A stretch of DNA of 64,000 nucleotides from Hirschia maritima DSM 19733. Lineage in GTDB: Bacteria; Pseudomonadota; Alphaproteobacteria; Caulobacterales; Hyphomonadaceae. This document shows, one piece after another, positions 1 through 7,443 of this stretch (position 1 is the stretch's first letter; each line of letters starts with the position of its first letter). Under the pieces are notes generated by a model, which was not told the DNA's origin, did not search any database, and saw only the letters and a program-made list of their open reading frames with translations. The position numbers were made by a program, and so were the translations under genes. The stretch lies in contig NZ_KB899547.1 in NCBI RefSeq assembly GCF_000378345.1, forward strand, positions 248,001-312,000. Direction: 5' to 3'.

Positions 1-575
1 AACAGATACATGAAAAACTAATCGAAGCCGCTCAAAGAAATCTTCGTGTTGTGCGTCTAAAGGGAGGCGATCCCTTTATTTTTGGCCGAGGTGGAGAAGA
101 AGTGGAAGCTCTACGCACCGCAGGAATATGTTCTGAAGTGGTTCCGGGCATTTCGTCAGCTCTTGGATGTGCTGCCTCTCACCAAATCCCATTGACGCAT
201 CGAGATCATGCTCAGTCTGTTACTTTTGTGACTGGTCATGCGAAATTGGGTGAAATACCAGATCTTGATTGGAGCGCATTGGCCCGAACAAACCAAACTG
301 TTGTAGTTTATATGGGAGTTGGAACTGCGCCAGCCATCACGGACCGGTTAATTGATGCAGGACGTCTTGGGGATACACCTGTCGCCATCATAGAAAACGG
401 CACACGAGACAATGAGAAAGTCGTATATGGAGATCTGCAATCTCTGCCGGATCTTCTCGAAATTCACAACATTGCTGGGCCAGCGCTTCTTATTATCGGT
501 GAAGTTTCTGCGCTTGGTTTAAAAGAAATCGCTAAAACTCAATCTGAAATTCTTGCTGGGGAGGCAGCTCAATGA
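1..575 (+). CDS. cobA: Uroporphyrinogen-III C-methyltransferase (SUMT), 5'-truncated by the window edge
   Basis: The reading frame is open from base 3, so the gene begins before the window; 190 C-terminal residues are visible. The stretch around RLKGGDPFIFGRGGEE is the SAM-binding signature of the SUMT/CobA/CysG-A tetrapyrrole methylases, followed by the VPGISSALGCAA and PLTHRD motifs of the family. The enzyme methylates uroporphyrinogen III at C2 and C7 to precorrin-2, here most likely to supply siroheme for the sulfite reductase four genes downstream. The GTG at base 51 is internal, because the conserved glycine motif would lose its lead-in strand if translation started there. It overlaps the next gene by ATGA. 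Confidence 0.9.
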   Translation, partial: QIHEKLIEAAQRNLRVVRLKGGDPFIFGRGGEEVEALRTAGICSEVVPGISSALGCAASHQIPLTHRDHAQSVTFVTGHAKLGEIPDLDWSALARTNQTVVVYMGVGTAPAITDRLIDAGRLGDTPVAIIENGTRDNEKVVYGDLQSLPDLLEIHNIAGPALLIIGEVSALGLKEIAKTQSEILAGEAAQ

Positions 576-892
576 GTTCTGTACGTCCAAAACTAAAACC
601 TGCCACGCCTAAAGTTGTTACAGCTTGGGATGCATCAAATGGGTTTACTACCTATCGCACTCCATCGGGCGACTGGACACAAAATGTTGCTGAGGCTGAG
701 GTGCTAACACATGAAGCTGCAGATGAAGCTCTTGAAGCAGCAAAAAAAGACCAAACACGTGCAACGGACCCATATTTGATGGAAGTCACAGAAGATGGGA
801 AAGTGACAGGGCGTGAGACTTTGCGTGAAAGCATCCGCGCAGAAGGCCCGACATGTCACCCGAATTACGGGCGTCAGGCGGAGGTGAATTAA
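572..892 (+). CDS. DUF2849 domain protein of the sulfite-reduction operon
   Basis: A 106-residue soluble protein with no membrane segment. The N-terminal half (KVVTAWDASNGFTTYRTPSGDW) and the later TDPYLMEVTEDG segment fit DUF2849, a small family almost always found next to siroheme methyltransferase and sulfite reductase genes in alphaproteobacteria. The start ATG overlaps the SUMT stop (ATGA) and the stop overlaps the start of the next gene (TAATG), which suggests translational coupling. No catalytic motif is visible; a role supporting sulfite reductase is inferred from position only. Confidence 0.8.
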   Translation: MSSVRPKLKPATPKVVTAWDASNGFTTYRTPSGDWTQNVAEAEVLTHEAADEALEAAKKDQTRATDPYLMEVTEDGKVTGRETLRESIRAEGPTCHPNYGRQAEVN

Positions 893-1536
893 TGCCTAAA
901 AGAGAAATTTCACAGCTCACGCTTTATGGGGATAGTATCAGTGGAAACTGTCTGAAAGCACTATGGGTCGCTAAGTACACTAACACATCCTATGACTGGG
1001 TTGAGATGGACCTGCTCAAAGGTGACACGCAAACTGAAGAGTTCCTTGCGATAAATCCTGTCGGACAGGTTCCTTTAGCGCGATGGCCCGATGGGCGCGT
1101 TTTGCCTCAGTCGAATGCAATTATGTTGTATCTCGCGGAGCAAACAGGCGCTGATCTAATCCCTGATGATGCATTCCAGCGTGCACAAATGCAGTCATGG
1201 TTGTTCTGGGAACAGTATACCCATGAGCCAGCAATCGCTGTGCGCCGTTTTAAGAAGCATTATTTGAAGCTTGCCGATGAAGATATTGATCCAGAATTGA
1301 TGGCAAAGGGCCGCCGTGCTCTGGGCACAATGGAAATGCTGCTGAATTATTCTGATTATCTCGTTGGAGATAAACTTTCTCTCGCTGATATCGCTTGTGT
1401 CGCTTACACGCGTTGGGCGCATGAAGGCGGTTTTGACATCAATGAATTTCCTGCTGTGCGCCGATGGGTAGCACGTATCGAAACAGACTTAGGGCTAGAA
1501 CATGCCCATCCTGAACTATCCCACGGAGACGACTAA
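892..1536 (+). CDS. Glutathione S-transferase family protein
   Basis: 214 residues. The N-terminal thioredoxin fold shows LTLYGDSISGNCLKALW, then the cis-proline region NPVGQVPLARWPDG and the glutathione-contacting LPQSNAIMLYLAE. The C-terminal all-helical domain contains GDKLSLADIACVAY, the usual N-capping box and aspartate of GSTs. The start is taken at the ATG that follows GGAGGTGA and overlaps the previous stop by one base; an in-frame ATG 39 bases upstream lies inside the previous gene. Three bases separate it from the sulfite reductase gene. A GST in this operon is not standard; whether it acts on sulfur intermediates or is only co-transcribed is unknown. Confidence 0.85.
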   Translation: MPKREISQLTLYGDSISGNCLKALWVAKYTNTSYDWVEMDLLKGDTQTEEFLAINPVGQVPLARWPDGRVLPQSNAIMLYLAEQTGADLIPDDAFQRAQMQSWLFWEQYTHEPAIAVRRFKKHYLKLADEDIDPELMAKGRRALGTMEMLLNYSDYLVGDKLSLADIACVAYTRWAHEGGFDINEFPAVRRWVARIETDLGLEHAHPELSHGDD

Positions 1537-1538
1537 AT

Positions 1539-3194
1539 ATGTACCGTTATGATGAATTTGACGAACAAATGGTGCGTGACCGCGTGGCCCAATTTCGAGG
1601 GCAGGTTGAGCGTCGTTTATCTGGTGAATTAGACGAAGATCACTTCAAGCCGTTGCGTTTGCAAAATGGTGTGTATCTGCAAATGCACGCGTATATGCTT
1701 CGTATTGCTATTCCATATGGGCAATTGTCTTCAAAGCAAATGCGTACACTAGCCGATGTTGGTGAGAAATATGACAAAGGTTATGGCCACTTCACAACGC
1801 GCCAGAATATTCAGTTTAACTGGATAGCCTTGAAGGACATTCCAACAGTTCTTGAAGAGCTCGCAAACGTTGAAATGCATGCTATCCAGACATCAGGAAA
1901 CTGTATTCGCAACGTGACGACTGATCAGTTTGCTGGTGCGACAGCTGAGGAGATTGAAGATCCTCGTCCTTGGTGTGAGATTATTCGTCAGTGGTCTACT
2001 TTCCACCCAGAATTCGCGCACCTTCCACGTAAGTTTAAAATTGCTGTGACAGCAGCAGAAACCGACCGAGCAGCTATTCGCGTGCATGACATTGGATTGC
2101 ACATGAAACATAATGCGGCTGGTGAAGTTGGATTTGAAATTATCGTTGGCGGTGGTCTAGGTCGTACGCCAATCGTTGGTACGACTGTCAAAGATTGGGT
2201 TGCCAAAGACGACATCCTTGATTGGCTTGAAGCTATCATGCGTGTCTACAATTTGCATGGTCGCCGCGACAATAAATACAAAGCACGTATCAAAATCTTG
2301 GTAACTGAGCTGACGCCTGAGGTGTTTACAAAACAAGTTGATGCAGAGTTTGAAGCGCAGCGCGATGAAGAAAAAGTGCGCCTGCCGCAAGAAGAAGTAG
2401 ACCGTATTTCCGACTACTTTAAAGCACCAGCTTTTGAAACATTACCAGCGACTTCCGCTGCTTATGAAGAAGCCAAAGCAAATGATGAAGGCTTTGCAAA
2501 ATGGACTGAGACAAATCTATCTGCTCACAAAGTCGATGGATATACCTCTGTGACAGTCTCTTTGAAGCCGTTAAATGTGGCTCCTGGTGATGCAACGTCT
2601 GCTCAAATGCGTGTTTTGGCCGATATTGCAAAAGCTTATTCCTTTGATGATCTTCGCGTTACTCACATTCAGAACATTGTGTTGCCTCACATTAAACTGG
2701 ATGAATTGTATAATGTATATCTAGCCTTGGATGATGCAGGGCTGGGGGCCGATAATGTAGATCTAGCTTCAGATCTAATTTGTTGTCCTGGTCTGGATTA
2801 TTGTAATCTCGCTAACGCGCGTTCAATTCCAGTTGCTATGGAAATTCAGAACATGTTTTCCAAGTATGACCGTGATCTGGGCAAGCTCCACATCAATATT
2901 TCTGGTTGTATCAACGCGTGTGGACACCACCATGTTGGAAACATTGGAATTTTGGGTGTCGATAAGAAGGGTGAAGAATTCTACCAAATTACATTTGGTG
3001 GTCGTGCTGATGAGAAAGCACGCATTGGTGATATCCAAGGTCCTGGTTTGCGTCAGGAAGAAGTTACACCTGCTCTTGAGCGCGTTGCTCAGAAATATCT
3101 CGAAATTCGTCAGAACTCCGATGAGAAGTTCATTTCTACACTAGAGCGCCTTGGCGCTGAGCCATTCAAGGAGGCTCTTTATGCCGACAGTTAA
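1539..3194 (+). CDS. cysI: Sulfite reductase hemoprotein, ferredoxin/NirA-type (siroheme, 4Fe-4S)
   Basis: 551 residues, the usual length for the monomeric siroheme reductases. Two ferredoxin-like half repeats (FTTRQNIQFNW near residue 85; VTHIQNIVLPHI near 380) are each followed by a catalytic module. The second carries the four cluster and siroheme cysteines as CPGLDYC (about residue 417) and CINAC (about 457) followed by GHHHVGNIGILG. It reduces sulfite to sulfide with six electrons, in the cytoplasm. No flavoprotein CysJ is present in the operon, so the electron donor is probably ferredoxin or an unidentified partner. Nitrite reductase is the main alternative, but the neighbouring cysH and DUF934 argue for sulfite. 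Confidence 0.9.
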   Translation: MYRYDEFDEQMVRDRVAQFRGQVERRLSGELDEDHFKPLRLQNGVYLQMHAYMLRIAIPYGQLSSKQMRTLADVGEKYDKGYGHFTTRQNIQFNWIALKDIPTVLEELANVEMHAIQTSGNCIRNVTTDQFAGATAEEIEDPRPWCEIIRQWSTFHPEFAHLPRKFKIAVTAAETDRAAIRVHDIGLHMKHNAAGEVGFEIIVGGGLGRTPIVGTTVKDWVAKDDILDWLEAIMRVYNLHGRRDNKYKARIKILVTELTPEVFTKQVDAEFEAQRDEEKVRLPQEEVDRISDYFKAPAFETLPATSAAYEEAKANDEGFAKWTETNLSAHKVDGYTSVTVSLKPLNVAPGDATSAQMRVLADIAKAYSFDDLRVTHIQNIVLPHIKLDELYNVYLALDDAGLGADNVDLASDLICCPGLDYCNLANARSIPVAMEIQNMFSKYDRDLGKLHINISGCINACGHHHVGNIGILGVDKKGEEFYQITFGGRADEKARIGDIQGPGLRQEEVTPALERVAQKYLEIRQNSDEKFISTLERLGAEPFKEALYADS

Positions 3195-3702
3195 ATTTGA
3201 GAACGGCAAGGCAGCTATTATTGAAGATGCATTTGCGTGTGTTGAAGATGATCAACCAATTCCAACAGAGGGTGCGGTGTGCGTTTCTCTGGAGCGCTTC
3301 AAAACGGATAAAGAAGCCATTTTGGCACGTAACGGTGATATCGGAGTACGTTTAGTTCCCGATGACGACGCACTTGAGCTTACTGATGTGATTGATCGTT
3401 TGTCTCTCGTTGAGGTGACATTTCCCAAATACACAGATGGTCGTGCTTTTTCGCAAGCTCAATTATTGCGTCGTCGTCTTCAGTTTAAAGGTGAAGTGCG
3501 CGCTATCGGTCAGGTTTTACGTGATCAGATGGATCAGATGGCACGTTGTGGAATTGATGGTTTTGTTTTTGAGCCAACTTCAGGTGAAGCGCCGGATGTT
3601 GTCGAAAACGCGATAGCTGATTTTGCATACGCCTATCAACGCACGTCTGGTGCTCAAACACCGATTTTTGCACGCCGTCATGTAGCATCGAAAAATATAT
3701 AG
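3181..3702 (+). CDS. DUF934 protein, predicted sulfite-reduction accessory protein
   Basis: 173 residues. The region VRLVPDDDALELTDVIDRLSLVEVTFPKYTDGRAFSQAQLLR followed by GEVRAIGQVLRDQ is characteristic of DUF934, a family often annotated as an oxidoreductase probably involved in sulfite reduction. The start is set at the ATG at 3181 because AAGGAGG lies 5-12 bases before it; the gene therefore overlaps the end of cysI by 14 bases. No cofactor motif can be recognised by eye, so the biochemical role remains open. Position between cysI and cysH is the standard alphaproteobacterial order. Confidence 0.8.
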   Translation: MPTVKFENGKAAIIEDAFACVEDDQPIPTEGAVCVSLERFKTDKEAILARNGDIGVRLVPDDDALELTDVIDRLSLVEVTFPKYTDGRAFSQAQLLRRRLQFKGEVRAIGQVLRDQMDQMARCGIDGFVFEPTSGEAPDVVENAIADFAYAYQRTSGAQTPIFARRHVASKNI

Positions 3703-3713
3703 GGAGGTTTTAG

Positions 3714-4457
3714 ATGGCTGACACTGAAACCCAACCTTCAAATGAAACACGTGAAGAGCGTTTATTTCGTTTGAATAAAGAATTGCGCGATGCATCTGCA
3801 CAAACGATTATTCGAGCTGCACGCAAGCGTGAATTTGGTGATCGTATTTGTTACGTTTCTTCATTCGGAGCTGAAAGTGCCGTTATGTTGGCGCTGATCG
3901 CTGATGTTGATCCTTCATTTCCCGTGCTGTTCATCGATACAGGCATGCACTTCCATCAAACATTGCAATATCGTGATGATTTGATCGAGTTTCTCGGACT
4001 GACCGGCGTGAAAACCATTCACCCGGACGAAGAAGAGCGCATGATCGAAGATCCTAAAAATGATCTATACAAAACAGATCCAGATGTTTGTTGTGAAATT
4101 CGAAAAGTACGTCCTTTGGAGCCAGCTTTGCATGGTTTTGATGCATGGATTACGGGGCGTAAGCGTTTCCATGGCGGAGAGCGTATGCAATTGCCTGTAT
4201 TTGAATTCGCTGCAGGGCGCTACAAAGTGAATCCGTTGGCATCTTGGACACCAGAAGATGTGAAGTTATTCTTCAAAGCGCGTAATTTGCCGCGTCACCC
4301 ATTGCTTGAGCAAGGTTACCCATCCATCGGGTGTTGGCCATGTACTCAGCCCGCCGAAGATCCCAACGATCTTCGTTCAGGGCGCTGGGCTGGAATGAAT
4401 AAGACTGAATGTGGTCTTCACATTGAAAAAGGTGGTGGACGTCGTCGCGCTTTCTGA
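3714..4457 (+). CDS. cysH: Phosphoadenylyl/adenylyl-sulfate reductase
   Basis: 247 residues. The PP-loop region reads YVSSFGAESAVMLALIA, the substrate arm ITGRKRFHG is present, and the C-terminus has the catalytic ECGLH near residue 232. The paired cysteines DVCCEIRK (about 125) and GCWPC (about 206) are the CC...CxxC set that holds a 4Fe-4S cluster in APS-type assimilatory reductases; strictly PAPS-dependent CysH lacks them. It therefore probably reduces APS (or both) to sulfite using thioredoxin. A GGGAGG site precedes the ATG and a strong hairpin terminator follows, making this the last gene of the operon. Confidence 0.92.
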   Translation: MADTETQPSNETREERLFRLNKELRDASAQTIIRAARKREFGDRICYVSSFGAESAVMLALIADVDPSFPVLFIDTGMHFHQTLQYRDDLIEFLGLTGVKTIHPDEEERMIEDPKNDLYKTDPDVCCEIRKVRPLEPALHGFDAWITGRKRFHGGERMQLPVFEFAAGRYKVNPLASWTPEDVKLFFKARNLPRHPLLEQGYPSIGCWPCTQPAEDPNDLRSGRWAGMNKTECGLHIEKGGGRRRAF

Positions 4458-4523
4458 TTTCAAGACGACACAATCTCCAATATTTTGTGGCTCCAATATT
4501 GTGTGGAGAAATACTGAAAAATT

Positions 4524-4565
4524 AGGTGCGTGTTTCTTTATAACGAGACACGCACCTTTTCTTTT
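4524..4565 (+). terminator. Rho-independent terminator after cysH
   Basis: AGGTGCGTGT pairs exactly with ACACGCACCT at 4548-4557, and three further pairs (one G-T) extend it to a 13-pair stem with an 8-base loop. It is followed by TTTTCTTTTT. It closes the sulfate-assimilation operon. Confidence 0.85.
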
Positions 4566-4727
4566 TATGCCCTGAAATTCGCTCATTCGATGAATCTGAC
4601 TATTCTAAACCATTCATCGCGTGTTAAGAGCATATCTAGCAGGTTAATGGAAAGTAAATGCAGCTTTCCTGTATGTGTTATTGTTCGCTGGGGGTGGCGT
4701 TAGGCGAAGTGAAGGGGTGAGACTGAT

Positions 4728-5453
4728 ATGAATTTTTCGATTTGGTGGGCAATTCCAGCAATCACCGCACTAGTAGGCGTGCTGATGGTTGGTGGTGGAA
4801 TAGGGCGGCTATTTCGCTTTAGAATGTTCTCAGGATTAAGCCGTTTTCTGTTTGGTGGTGTGTTCTTATCTGGTGCAGCAGTTGCAGCACTGGCAGGATT
4901 GAATTTGCAAACATATGCGCGTCTAACTTATGAGCGTCCCGCTGCGGAAGTGACATTTGCGCAAACCGGACCACAAGCATATACGGCGACTATGCGTATC
5001 CCAACCGGTCCGGATGAGGATTTTGGCGAGCCTGTGGTTTATGATCTTACAGGCGATGCCTTTCGTGTCGATGCCCGTTTCCTAAAATGGCAACCATGGG
5101 CAAATGTCACAGGTTATGACGCAATCTATCGATTAGATCGCCTTCAAGGGCGTTTTGATGAGGTGGAACAAGAAAATGCAACGCCTCCACAAGCTTTTGA
5201 TTTAGCTCCAAAAGGTACATCTGCTGCTTTGGATATCTATCAGTTGTCTCGGAAAAATGAGTTGTTTAAAAACCTAAGGGCCGTTGATGCTATTTATGGA
5301 AATGGCGCATACGCACCTATGGTAGATGGTGCTGTTTTTGAAGTTGTGGCGACACAGTCTGGATTGGTGCCACGTCCCAAAAATGCAGTTGCAAAAGAAG
5401 CTGCATTGCAATGGGGCGCGCCTACAGCTTTGAAAACGCCCAGCTTGGAATAG
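4728..5453 (+). CDS. Inner-membrane protein of unknown function
   Basis: 241 residues. Two hydrophobic segments lie near the N-terminus (about 6-27 and 38-60), separated by a basic loop (GRLFRFRMFSGLSRF). The remaining 180 residues look globular and probably extracytoplasmic, with many beta-prone stretches. A GGGGTGAG site precedes the ATG. I do not recognise the family; it resembles the conserved small membrane proteins often mis-annotated as efflux-pump proteins in this group. It stands alone between two terminators. Confidence 0.6.
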   Translation: MNFSIWWAIPAITALVGVLMVGGGIGRLFRFRMFSGLSRFLFGGVFLSGAAVAALAGLNLQTYARLTYERPAAEVTFAQTGPQAYTATMRIPTGPDEDFGEPVVYDLTGDAFRVDARFLKWQPWANVTGYDAIYRLDRLQGRFDEVEQENATPPQAFDLAPKGTSAALDIYQLSRKNELFKNLRAVDAIYGNGAYAPMVDGAVFEVVATQSGLVPRPKNAVAKEAALQWGAPTALKTPSLE

Positions 5454-5483
5454 TTTGGAATTAATCAAACTCAAATGAAAAAA

Positions 5484-5518
5484 ACGCCGCTCTTGATATT
5501 TATCAGAGCGGCGTTTTT
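5484..5518. terminator. Bidirectional terminator between convergent genes
   Basis: ACGCCGCTCT (5484-5493) pairs with AGAGCGGCGT (5505-5514). A-rich sequence before and TTTTT after the stem mean it can work on both strands. It serves the plus-strand membrane protein and the minus-strand TerB-like gene. Confidence 0.85.
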
Positions 5519-5541
5519 GTGTTCGAATTTGCGCTAGAAAT

Positions 5542-5958
5542 TTATGCGCTAAGACGAGGTGCGATTTCAAAGTTAGCATCACCCATGGATGGACGAATAA
5601 TTTGAACCACAGATCTTGGAAGGTCGAGTGCCTCTGCAGCACTAGCGACAAATTCCTCTTCAGCGTCGTGGATATCTCCGTCAGCTGCTGCTACGTGCCA
5701 AAGCGCTTCCATTAGGTCCATGCGGTCTTCTTCTGGAGAAAAGCGCAAAGCACCCAAGGCTTCGTTAAGGCGATTGCCCGATGTGCGTCCCATAGCGGCA
5801 TTGTCGCCGGGAGCCCAAGGGCGCTCAGGTTCGTCAGAACCCAAGTTATTTAGATAGTCATATGCTGCATTCACTTCTTCATCATTGATTTGTTGATCAG
5901 CTTTGATCAACCCCATGAGAAGGGTTGCGGCAGACATACGAAATTTAGATGGTAGCAT
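5542..5958 (-). CDS. TerB-like (tellurite resistance TerB family) protein
   Basis: 138 residues, all-helical in appearance. The first half, ATLLMGLIKADQQINDEEV, and the second, LMEALWHVAAADGDIHDAEEEFV, are the two acidic-aspartate helical repeats of the TerB/DjlA-N fold; the A-x-A-D-G-x-I-x-x-x-E pattern is the family signature and is a likely metal-binding site. The family is widespread in alphaproteobacteria, generally without tellurite resistance, and its role is poorly defined. A GAGGG site 9-10 bases upstream supports the start. A single-gene unit, ending at the shared terminator. Confidence 0.75.
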   Translation of the reverse strand: MLPSKFRMSAATLLMGLIKADQQINDEEVNAAYDYLNNLGSDEPERPWAPGDNAAMGRTSGNRLNEALGALRFSPEEDRMDLMEALWHVAAADGDIHDAEEEFVASAAEALDLPRSVVQIIRPSMGDANFEIAPRLSA

Positions 5959-6083
5959 CTAATGGACCCTCAATGGTGTGTGTTCCAATAGGGTCAATTT
6001 GCACCAGAGTATTTAATGCACGCTTAATCGATGGAAAAAGAGTCTGAAAAAAATCGAAGAAATTTCAAAACTAGGAAATTTGA

Positions 6084-6485
6084 CTATTCGAGTAATACCG
6101 ACCGACCTCTAATTAATGTGCTAAATCCGTATATCAGAAGCAGCACAAATAGTATTGAGCCCATTATCTCACTACTATGAGCATTTGAGCACACATTTTT
6201 GTGGCAAATATAATTGTTCATGACGCTTTTGTCTGCAAAATGGTTTATCACTTTAAGTCGTCCGCCATTTGTTTCGCGGACTTCCGTAGCGATGACAGAC
6301 CCTTTCGCAAAAAATGGGCTGGTCGTGACGTGCTTTAAATGATTGGCATTGAATGAACGAGTGTATGTTGAGTTTTTGAAAAGTGACTGAACTGCATACG
6401 GTAAAGTGTATTGCATTCGAGCCGGATGAAATATCAAAAAAGTACCGATAATAATGAAAATTGCGAATAAGCGATTGAGCGCCAT
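6084..6485 (-). CDS. Small membrane protein, unknown function
   Basis: 133 residues with a hydrophobic N-terminal helix (about 5-20), a central soluble portion of about 80 residues and a second hydrophobic helix (about 108-124) with a short basic tail. This layout resembles DUF3592-type proteins, but the similarity is too weak to name. An AGGGGAA sequence precedes the ATG on the minus strand. Base composition is AT-rich compared with the neighbouring core genes. Confidence 0.5.
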   Translation of the reverse strand: MALNRLFAIFIIIGTFLIFHPARMQYTLPYAVQSLFKNSTYTRSFNANHLKHVTTSPFFAKGSVIATEVRETNGGRLKVINHFADKSVMNNYICHKNVCSNAHSSEIMGSILFVLLLIYGFSTLIRGRSVLLE

Positions 6486-6599
6486 GATGTTTTATTCCCC
6501 TACAACCTAAGGCCGTTAAAGCAACTCTCATTCCAGTTTGGCTTGCGTTTCTGTTTTTGTTGGTTAATAAAAGGTTAATGCGCAAAATGGGGTGCTGAA

Positions 6600-7151
6600 A
6601 TGTTCGGGCTATTTAAAACGAAGAAGCAGAGAGTGCAGGCCGGTGGGCTAACTTTTGAGGGTTCTGAAGCTCGGTTTAGAGAACGGGCAGAGATGCTGGC
6701 GACACTAAAAGTTTTTATCAGTCATCGTTGGGACTATGACACAAAAGTGCTCGCTCAGATTACTGAATTTGAGTCTCGCGAAGCTGGTATTAAAATTGTA
6801 GAAAATTTTTCGTTTACCGAAGATGATCCCATTGAAGGCCCGCGTGGTGGAGATGTGTCGCGTTCAACTATATTGAATAAGATTATTCAGAATATGGAAC
6901 AGTGCGATCTTGTTGTGGCTCCCAGTAAGCGCACAATGAAACCAAGTGAATGGGTAAGAACAGAGTTGGAAGTTGCTGCGTTTTTTCTGAAGAAACCTAT
7001 TGTATTTGTTGATCACTTAGAGGACCAGCAAGTTCACACTGCTTTGATAGATGAACTTAAAGAACATACCAATTTGATTTATCATGCAACGACGGATCCA
7101 TTGAATCTAGCAAAAACTATCAATGAAATTTTCCTTGATAAACTACATTAA
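6600..7151 (+). CDS. Single-domain TIR-like protein (DUF1863/ThsB-type)
   Basis: 183 residues. After a 35-residue basic lead the sequence LKVFISHRWDYD opens a TIR-like Rossmann domain; it continues with the hydrophobic strand CDLVVAPS, the WVRTELEVAAFF helix carrying the glutamate expected at the active site, and KKPIVFVD. The arrangement fits the MTH538/DUF1863 TIR-like group, which includes ThsB of the Thoeris anti-phage system; those enzymes make signalling nucleotides from NAD. No ThsA (SIR2/SLOG) effector is adjacent, so a Thoeris assignment is not supported. GGGGTG precedes the start. The stop codon overlaps the end of a degraded reading frame on the other strand. Confidence 0.7.
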   Translation: MFGLFKTKKQRVQAGGLTFEGSEARFRERAEMLATLKVFISHRWDYDTKVLAQITEFESREAGIKIVENFSFTEDDPIEGPRGGDVSRSTILNKIIQNMEQCDLVVAPSKRTMKPSEWVRTELEVAAFFLKKPIVFVDHLEDQQVHTALIDELKEHTNLIYHATTDPLNLAKTINEIFLDKLH

Positions 7152-7426
7152 GTCCACTGTAGTTGGTTGCTTTCCTTGACTCCGTCTCTATTCCAAGCAT
7201 ATACACCCCCATCTTTCCGCGTAGCTAAAACTGCGCCTTGATCTGGGACGATCCCGTAGAAGCGGATGAGCCCAGCAGAAGCACCCTCGCTCAGCGCATA
7301 GCGCCCAGCGGGGTAGAATTGCTTTGTGCGCGTTTTTCTAAACGCGATTAAGGCGGAATAGCTTGCAAGGAGAGGCGAGTGACGCCATTTTGGCCTTATA
7401 GGTAAAATGCACCACTCAACACGGAA
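7148..7426 (-). pseudogene. Start-less remnant of a protein-coding gene (C-terminal fragment)
   Basis: On the minus strand there is an uninterrupted frame of 92 codons ending in TAA at 7148-7150. Its translation looks protein-like: KQFYPAGRYALSEGASAGLI, then GIVPDQGAVLATRKDGGVYAW and a terminal SNQLQWT. No ATG, GTG or TTG occurs in the frame, and an in-frame stop lies at 7427-7429. The simplest reading is the surviving 3' end of a gene whose 5' part was lost when ffh or the TIR-like gene came next to it. It must also contain the ffh promoter. Chance openness at this composition cannot be excluded. Confidence 0.35.
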
Positions 7427-7443
7427 TTATAAGGAGATTGCGC

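Noticed and set aside
6600-7151. A Thoeris defence system
   Set aside because: The TIR-like gene would fit ThsB, but no ThsA gene with SIR2 or SLOG domain is adjacent.
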